The notes under the pieces are model-generated. The model was not told the origin of the DNA. It did no database searches and saw only the letters and a program-made list of their open reading frames with translations. The translations under genes were made by a program, and so were the position numbers. 64,000 bases of DNA from Neomelitea salexigens DSM 19753 (lineage in GTDB: Bacteria; Pseudomonadota; Gammaproteobacteria; Pseudomonadales; Spongiibacteraceae), in contig NZ_AULP01000005.1 in the NCBI RefSeq assembly GCF_000422345.1, forward strand, positions 186,001-250,000, in the 5' to 3' direction. This document shows positions 61,012 through 64,000 of this stretch, in pieces. Within the stretch, counting starts at the first letter, position 1; every line of letters starts with the position of its first letter.

Positions 61012-61425
61012 TTACTTCTTGGGACGAACGTACAACACCAAGCTGTGATCGACGAGTTCAAAGCCGCGCTCTTCCACCAATTTGTGTTGGCGCTCCTCGA
61101 TGACGTCGTCGTAAAACTCGATCACCTCACCACTCTCCATACACACGATATGGTCGTGGTGCTCGCCCTTGGCCAATTCGAAAACGGAATGCCCGGCCTC
61201 AAAGTTGTGGCGCACCACCAAGCCCGCCGCCTCAAACTGAGTGAGAACACGGTAAACGGTCGCCAGGCCCACATCTTCACCAGACTCCATCAGCGAACGG
61301 TAGACATCTTCCGCACTGAAGTGCTGATTTTCAGCTTCGGCCTGCTCAAGCAGTTGTAGAATTTTTACCCGAGGTAGGGTGACTTTAAGCCCTGCTTTGC
61401 GGAGCTCTTGATTTTCGCTTGACAT
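61012..61425 (-). CDS. fur: Ferric uptake regulator Fur
   Basis: Iron-responsive repressor. 137 residues: winged helix (about 1-83) with recognition segment DVGLATVYRVLTQFE, and dimerisation domain with metal ligands in HHDHIVCMESGEVIEF. Only one cysteine remains there and the C-terminus ends LYVRPKK, so the structural CxxC zinc pairs of E. coli Fur are missing, as in P. aeruginosa Fur. Divergent from bamE with 74 bp between, the same neighbour as Pseudomonas omlA. I did not find a clear Fur box in that gap. Confidence 0.96.
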   Translation of the reverse strand: MSSENQELRKAGLKVTLPRVKILQLLEQAEAENQHFSAEDVYRSLMESGEDVGLATVYRVLTQFEAAGLVVRHNFEAGHSVFELAKGEHHDHIVCMESGEVIEFYDDVIEERQHKLVEERGFELVDHSLVLYVRPKK

Positions 61426-61499
61426 AAACCACTGACCTTAGCGTTGTGTTTAGGTTTGCGCTATTATCCCTGCCTCTGCGAGTGATTGGAACCCTGACT

Positions 61500-61880
61500 A
61501 TGTTTTTGCGTATTGCTACCGCCAGCCTGGTAATTTTGCTTGGCGCCTGCAGCTCTCTGGAGTTTCCCGGCGTTTACCGCCTGCCCATCGATCAGGGCAA
61601 CATCATCACCCAGGAAATGGTAGATCAGCTTGAAATCGGTATGAGCCGCAGCCAGGTTGAATACGTTATGGGCACGCCGCTGATTCGCGACAGCTTCAGC
61701 CCCGACCGCTGGGATTATGTGTACACGTTGAATAAAGAAGGCAAGCCCGCCGAGCGCCACCAGCTCAGCGCGTACTTCCAAGGCGATAAACTGGTGCGCA
61801 TCGTTACCGACGTTAAACCGTCAGCCGAGGGGAAAATTGGCAGCAGCGCCGAGGCCGACGCCCAACCCGCTAGCGAATAA
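61500..61880 (+). CDS. bamE: Outer-membrane assembly lipoprotein BamE (SmpA/OmlA)
   Basis: Accessory lipoprotein of the BAM complex that inserts outer-membrane barrels. 126 residues from ATG 61500-61502: signal peptide and lipobox LLGAC (Cys18), then the BamE fold with YRLPIDQGNI, LEIGMSRSQVEYVMGTPL and DRWDYVYTL. Tail rich in Ser/Ala/Glu. An upstream in-frame ATG would put extra residues ahead of the signal peptide and is unlikely. Confidence 0.95.
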   Translation: MFLRIATASLVILLGACSSLEFPGVYRLPIDQGNIITQEMVDQLEIGMSRSQVEYVMGTPLIRDSFSPDRWDYVYTLNKEGKPAERHQLSAYFQGDKLVRIVTDVKPSAEGKIGSSAEADAQPASE

Positions 61881-61885
61881 GCAGG

Positions 61886-62197
61886 TCAAGACTGCTTGCG
61901 CGCCTTGGCTTTAGCCGCCCGCTGTTTGCGAACCTCTTTCGGGTCGGCGATCAGCGGCCGGTAGATCTCCACGCGCTCGCCGTCATTGAGCGCCTGCGCA
62001 TCAGGCTTGCTCACCACCTTGCCAAAAATCCCCACATCCGCACTGGACAAATCCAGCTCGGGAAACTGGCTGTCCAGCCCCGACTGCATTACCGCATCGC
62101 GAACTGTCGACCCAGCGGGCAACTCTAACGCCACAATGCGCTGCTTATCCGCGAGTGCATAGGCGACTTCAACATGTACTGTTTGATTGTTATCCAT
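61886..62197 (-). CDS. rnfH: RnfH family ubiquitin-like protein
   Basis: 103 residues from ATG 62195-62197, small beta-grasp (ubiquitin-like) UPF0125 protein: VHVEVAYALADKQRIVALEL, GSTVRDAVMQSGL, GIFGKVVSKPDAQALNDGERVEIYRPL, then a basic tail KQRAAKAKARKQS. Role unknown despite the name. Its start overlaps the ratA end by 8 bp; ratA-rnfH is a conserved pair. Confidence 0.93.
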   Translation of the reverse strand: MDNNQTVHVEVAYALADKQRIVALELPAGSTVRDAVMQSGLDSQFPELDLSSADVGIFGKVVSKPDAQALNDGERVEIYRPLIADPKEVRKQRAAKAKARKQS

Positions 62198-62621
62198 ATT
62201 GCTCTTTCGCACGTTTAACCAGGGCATCGACCAAATTATTGGCCACAGAATTAAATAATTGACGCGTCGCCGCACCCGCCAGCGCATTGCTCAACGCAAA
62301 TCGCAGATGCAGGCTCACCTTGCAGGCTTTGTCACCCAGCGCCAATAGCTCCCATTCGCCGCGCAGCTTTTCGAAGGGGCCGTCGAGCAGCTCCAGCACA
62401 ATGCGGCGCGGCGGCGTAAGCTGATTTCGCGTACTAAAGCTCATTTTGATCCCCGCTCGCGACAAATCCAGCCTCGCCTCCATCATCGACTCATCCGCCA
62501 GCAGCACCTCAGCGCCAACGCAGCCATCCATATACTGCGGATAAGCTTCAACATCGTTAATAAGCTGATATATCAATTCTGCTGAGTATGGCAGTAGCGC
62601 GCTGCGGCGAATATCGTTCAT
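62190..62621 (-). CDS. ratA: RatA-family START/COQ10-like protein
   Basis: 143 residues of the SRPBCC fold (polyketide cyclase/COQ10 type): SALLPYSAELIYQLINDVEAYPQYMDGC is the usual N-terminus, FSTRNQLTPPRRIVLELLDGPF the hydrophobic cavity strand. In E. coli RatA was proposed as a ribosome-binding toxin; in many bacteria it more likely binds ubiquinone intermediates. ATG 62619-62621. Overlaps rnfH by 8 bp. Confidence 0.93.
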   Translation of the reverse strand: MNDIRRSALLPYSAELIYQLINDVEAYPQYMDGCVGAEVLLADESMMEARLDLSRAGIKMSFSTRNQLTPPRRIVLELLDGPFEKLRGEWELLALGDKACKVSLHLRFALSNALAGAATRQLFNSVANNLVDALVKRAKEQYG

Positions 62622-62643
62622 GCGGAGGGCTTCCGGTACTGGG

Positions 62644-64000
62644 TTATAGCTGTAAGCGCTGATACAAGCCTAGTGAAAGCAGGCAAAACAGCGCTGGCGG
62701 CGCAATATACCGCAACATACGCAACCAAAGCCAAAAAAAGCCCTGCTCCAGCCAGTGCTCCCGGCCACCGTAGACATTCTTGGGCACCCGCCACGCTGCA
62801 AATAATACAAAACACAGCGCGCACATCGGCAGCAGAATATTCGCGACCGCGATATCCAGCCACTCCATTGCCGTTCGCGAGAACCACTGCAGCGGTGACG
62901 CCACCTGCAGCGATGCCAGGGAAACCTCACCCACCGCGAACACCGACAAACCCACCGCAACCGCCGCCACCCAGCGCGGCAACGCCCAGCGTTCTACCAA
63001 ATAGGCCACCACAGGCTCAAATAGCGCGACAACCGTCGTCAGCACCAAAATGCTCAACAACACATACAAGCCGGTACCGGCAATATCGCCAAAGGCCAGG
63101 TTGCCAAAGCTGTAAGGCAGGCTAATAAACAGCAGCGCCGGCCCCTGGCCCGCCACAATATGCTGGTCACTGACCAGGGCGATCAAGATCAGCCCGCCGA
63201 GCAACATCGCCAAGGTGTCGATAACGGCCAAGGCCAGCAACTGACGGGTAATGGAGCGCCCGGACGGGAAATACGCCCCGTAAGCCATGAGCGCCGCCGT
63301 GCCTAAACCGAGGGCATAAAACGCCTGCTGCAGGGCAGACAGCAACGCCTGCCAGGAAAAGTCTCCCGGCCGGAAATCAAACAACGCGCGCCACGCCGCG
63401 CCGTAATCACCCAGCTCATAACTGAAATACAGCAAGCTGAGCATTACCAACAACAACACCGGCAACAGAATACGCAGCACCATGGCCATACCGCGGTTAA
63501 CACTGATCGACGACAGCAACACCGCCAGCGCCACAAAAAAGCCGTGCGCGCCGCGCGCTTCCTCGGGACTGGTCAGCAGCCGCTGGAATTCGCCGGCAAT
63601 GGTATCCAGGCTCGCCGCCTCCATCACCCCCGACGACATTTTCATTATGTAGGTCAGCAGCCAACTGGCAACAACCCCCAGATTTGCCGCCAGCAACAGC
63701 GCCGTTAGCGCCGCCAGCTGGGTGACCAGCGACCAGTGGCGAAACGCGCCAGAGAAATGGGCGATTTGATCCACCGCGTGAATGGGGTTGGCGCGGGCGC
63801 GCACGGCGATACGCACTTCAGCGATAGCCACCGGCAACACCACCAGCAACAAGAAGACGAGGTAAGCCACTAGGTATACCGCGCCACCATTAGCGGCGAG
63901 CTGTTGGGGAGCCTTCCAAAAGTTACCCAAACTCACAACAAGGCCGGTCGCCGCCGCTAGAAATGTCCAGCGACTTGACCAGATACCCTGAACTTTATTC
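62644..64000 (-). CDS. Sodium:neurotransmitter symporter (NSS/SNF) family transporter, N-terminus cut by window
   Basis: Sodium-coupled importer of the LeuT fold, substrate probably an amino acid or amine. At least 451 codons are visible; the frame is open at base 64000, with NKVQGIWSSRWTFLAAATGL just inside, so only a few N-terminal residues are missing. Membrane helix 1 contains VSLGNFWKAPQQLAANGGAV, the family's GLGNxWRFPYL-type signature with changes. About eleven further helices follow. The GTG inside this motif must not be taken as the start. It lies 22 bp before ratA on the same strand, where smpB is found in relatives (in opposite orientation). Confidence 0.88.
   Translation of the reverse strand, partial: NKVQGIWSSRWTFLAAATGLVVSLGNFWKAPQQLAANGGAVYLVAYLVFLLLVVLPVAIAEVRIAVRARANPIHAVDQIAHFSGAFRHWSLVTQLAALTALLLAANLGVVASWLLTYIMKMSSGVMEAASLDTIAGEFQRLLTSPEEARGAHGFFVALAVLLSSISVNRGMAMVLRILLPVLLLVMLSLLYFSYELGDYGAAWRALFDFRPGDFSWQALLSALQQAFYALGLGTAALMAYGAYFPSGRSITRQLLALAVIDTLAMLLGGLILIALVSDQHIVAGQGPALLFISLPYSFGNLAFGDIAGTGLYVLLSILVLTTVVALFEPVVAYLVERWALPRWVAAVAVGLSVFAVGEVSLASLQVASPLQWFSRTAMEWLDIAVANILLPMCALCFVLFAAWRVPKNVYGGREHWLEQGFFWLWLRMLRYIAPPALFCLLSLGLYQRLQL

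Noticed and set aside
62644-63936. Taking the GTG at 63934-63936 as the transporter start.
   Set aside because: It falls inside the first membrane helix signature; the frame and the conserved N-terminal residues continue to the window edge.

Overview
The window is one uninterrupted, densely packed stretch of a gammaproteobacterial chromosome with fairly high GC by eye. I saw no transposase, integrase, phage gene, CRISPR array or rRNA. Both edges cut a gene: hflK loses its C-terminus at the left edge, and a sodium:neurotransmitter-symporter-family gene loses its first codons at the right edge. From memory of Pseudomonas aeruginosa gene order, the content is Pseudomonas-like in two blocks: hflK to parC (PA4942 to PA4964) and pnp to ratA (PA4740 to PA4767). 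The Pseudomonas-type Fur, a FimX homologue and the individual protein sequences suggest a marine relative of the Pseudomonadales/Cellvibrionales (Spongiibacter-like). That placement is inference.

Left block (1-27009). A minus-strand operon runs nnr, tsaE, amiB, mutL, miaA, hfq, hflX, hflK with 4-11 bp overlaps among its first members: metabolite repair, tRNA t6A and i6A modification, cell separation, mismatch repair, RNA chaperone, ribosome rescue and FtsH control. queG is divergent to it. After a GDSL autotransporter esterase come orn and rsgA (divergent), a rhodanese, psd, and a compact elongation factor P unit (epmA, efp, epmB). Next is a c-di-GMP pair: a PilZ-motif protein and a FimX-like protein with degenerate GGDEF and EAL sites. 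serB, ahpA and parC follow. The fimX/serB and ahpA/parC gene ends overlap convergently.

Junction (27010-31526). This accessory segment holds an 84-aa protein, a 58-aa CxxC zinc-ribbon protein, a SlyD-like FKBP, a lipoprotein serine hydrolase, a DUF4105 envelope protein and a secreted DUF3015 protein.

Right block (31527-64000). Mostly minus strand. rimP-nusA-infB-rbfA-truB-rpsO-pnp starts from a near-consensus sigma70 promoter and a structured leader carrying two intrinsic terminators. Upstream lie rlmE-ftsH-folP-glmM-tpiA-secG-tRNA-Leu(GAG), then carA-carB-greA, then yihY-dapB-thioesterase, and grpE-dnaK-dnaJ behind a textbook sigma32 promoter. recN (with a LexA-like box), fur, bamE, rnfH, ratA and the truncated transporter close the window.

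The most interesting signal is the rimP leader at 40336-40568, which has the parts of a transcription attenuator. Other points worth a second look are the paired c-di-GMP effectors, the cyclase-like tail of AhpA and the zinc-ribbon microprotein. Many genes use GTG or TTG starts, placed here from Shine-Dalgarno spacing and family N-termini.
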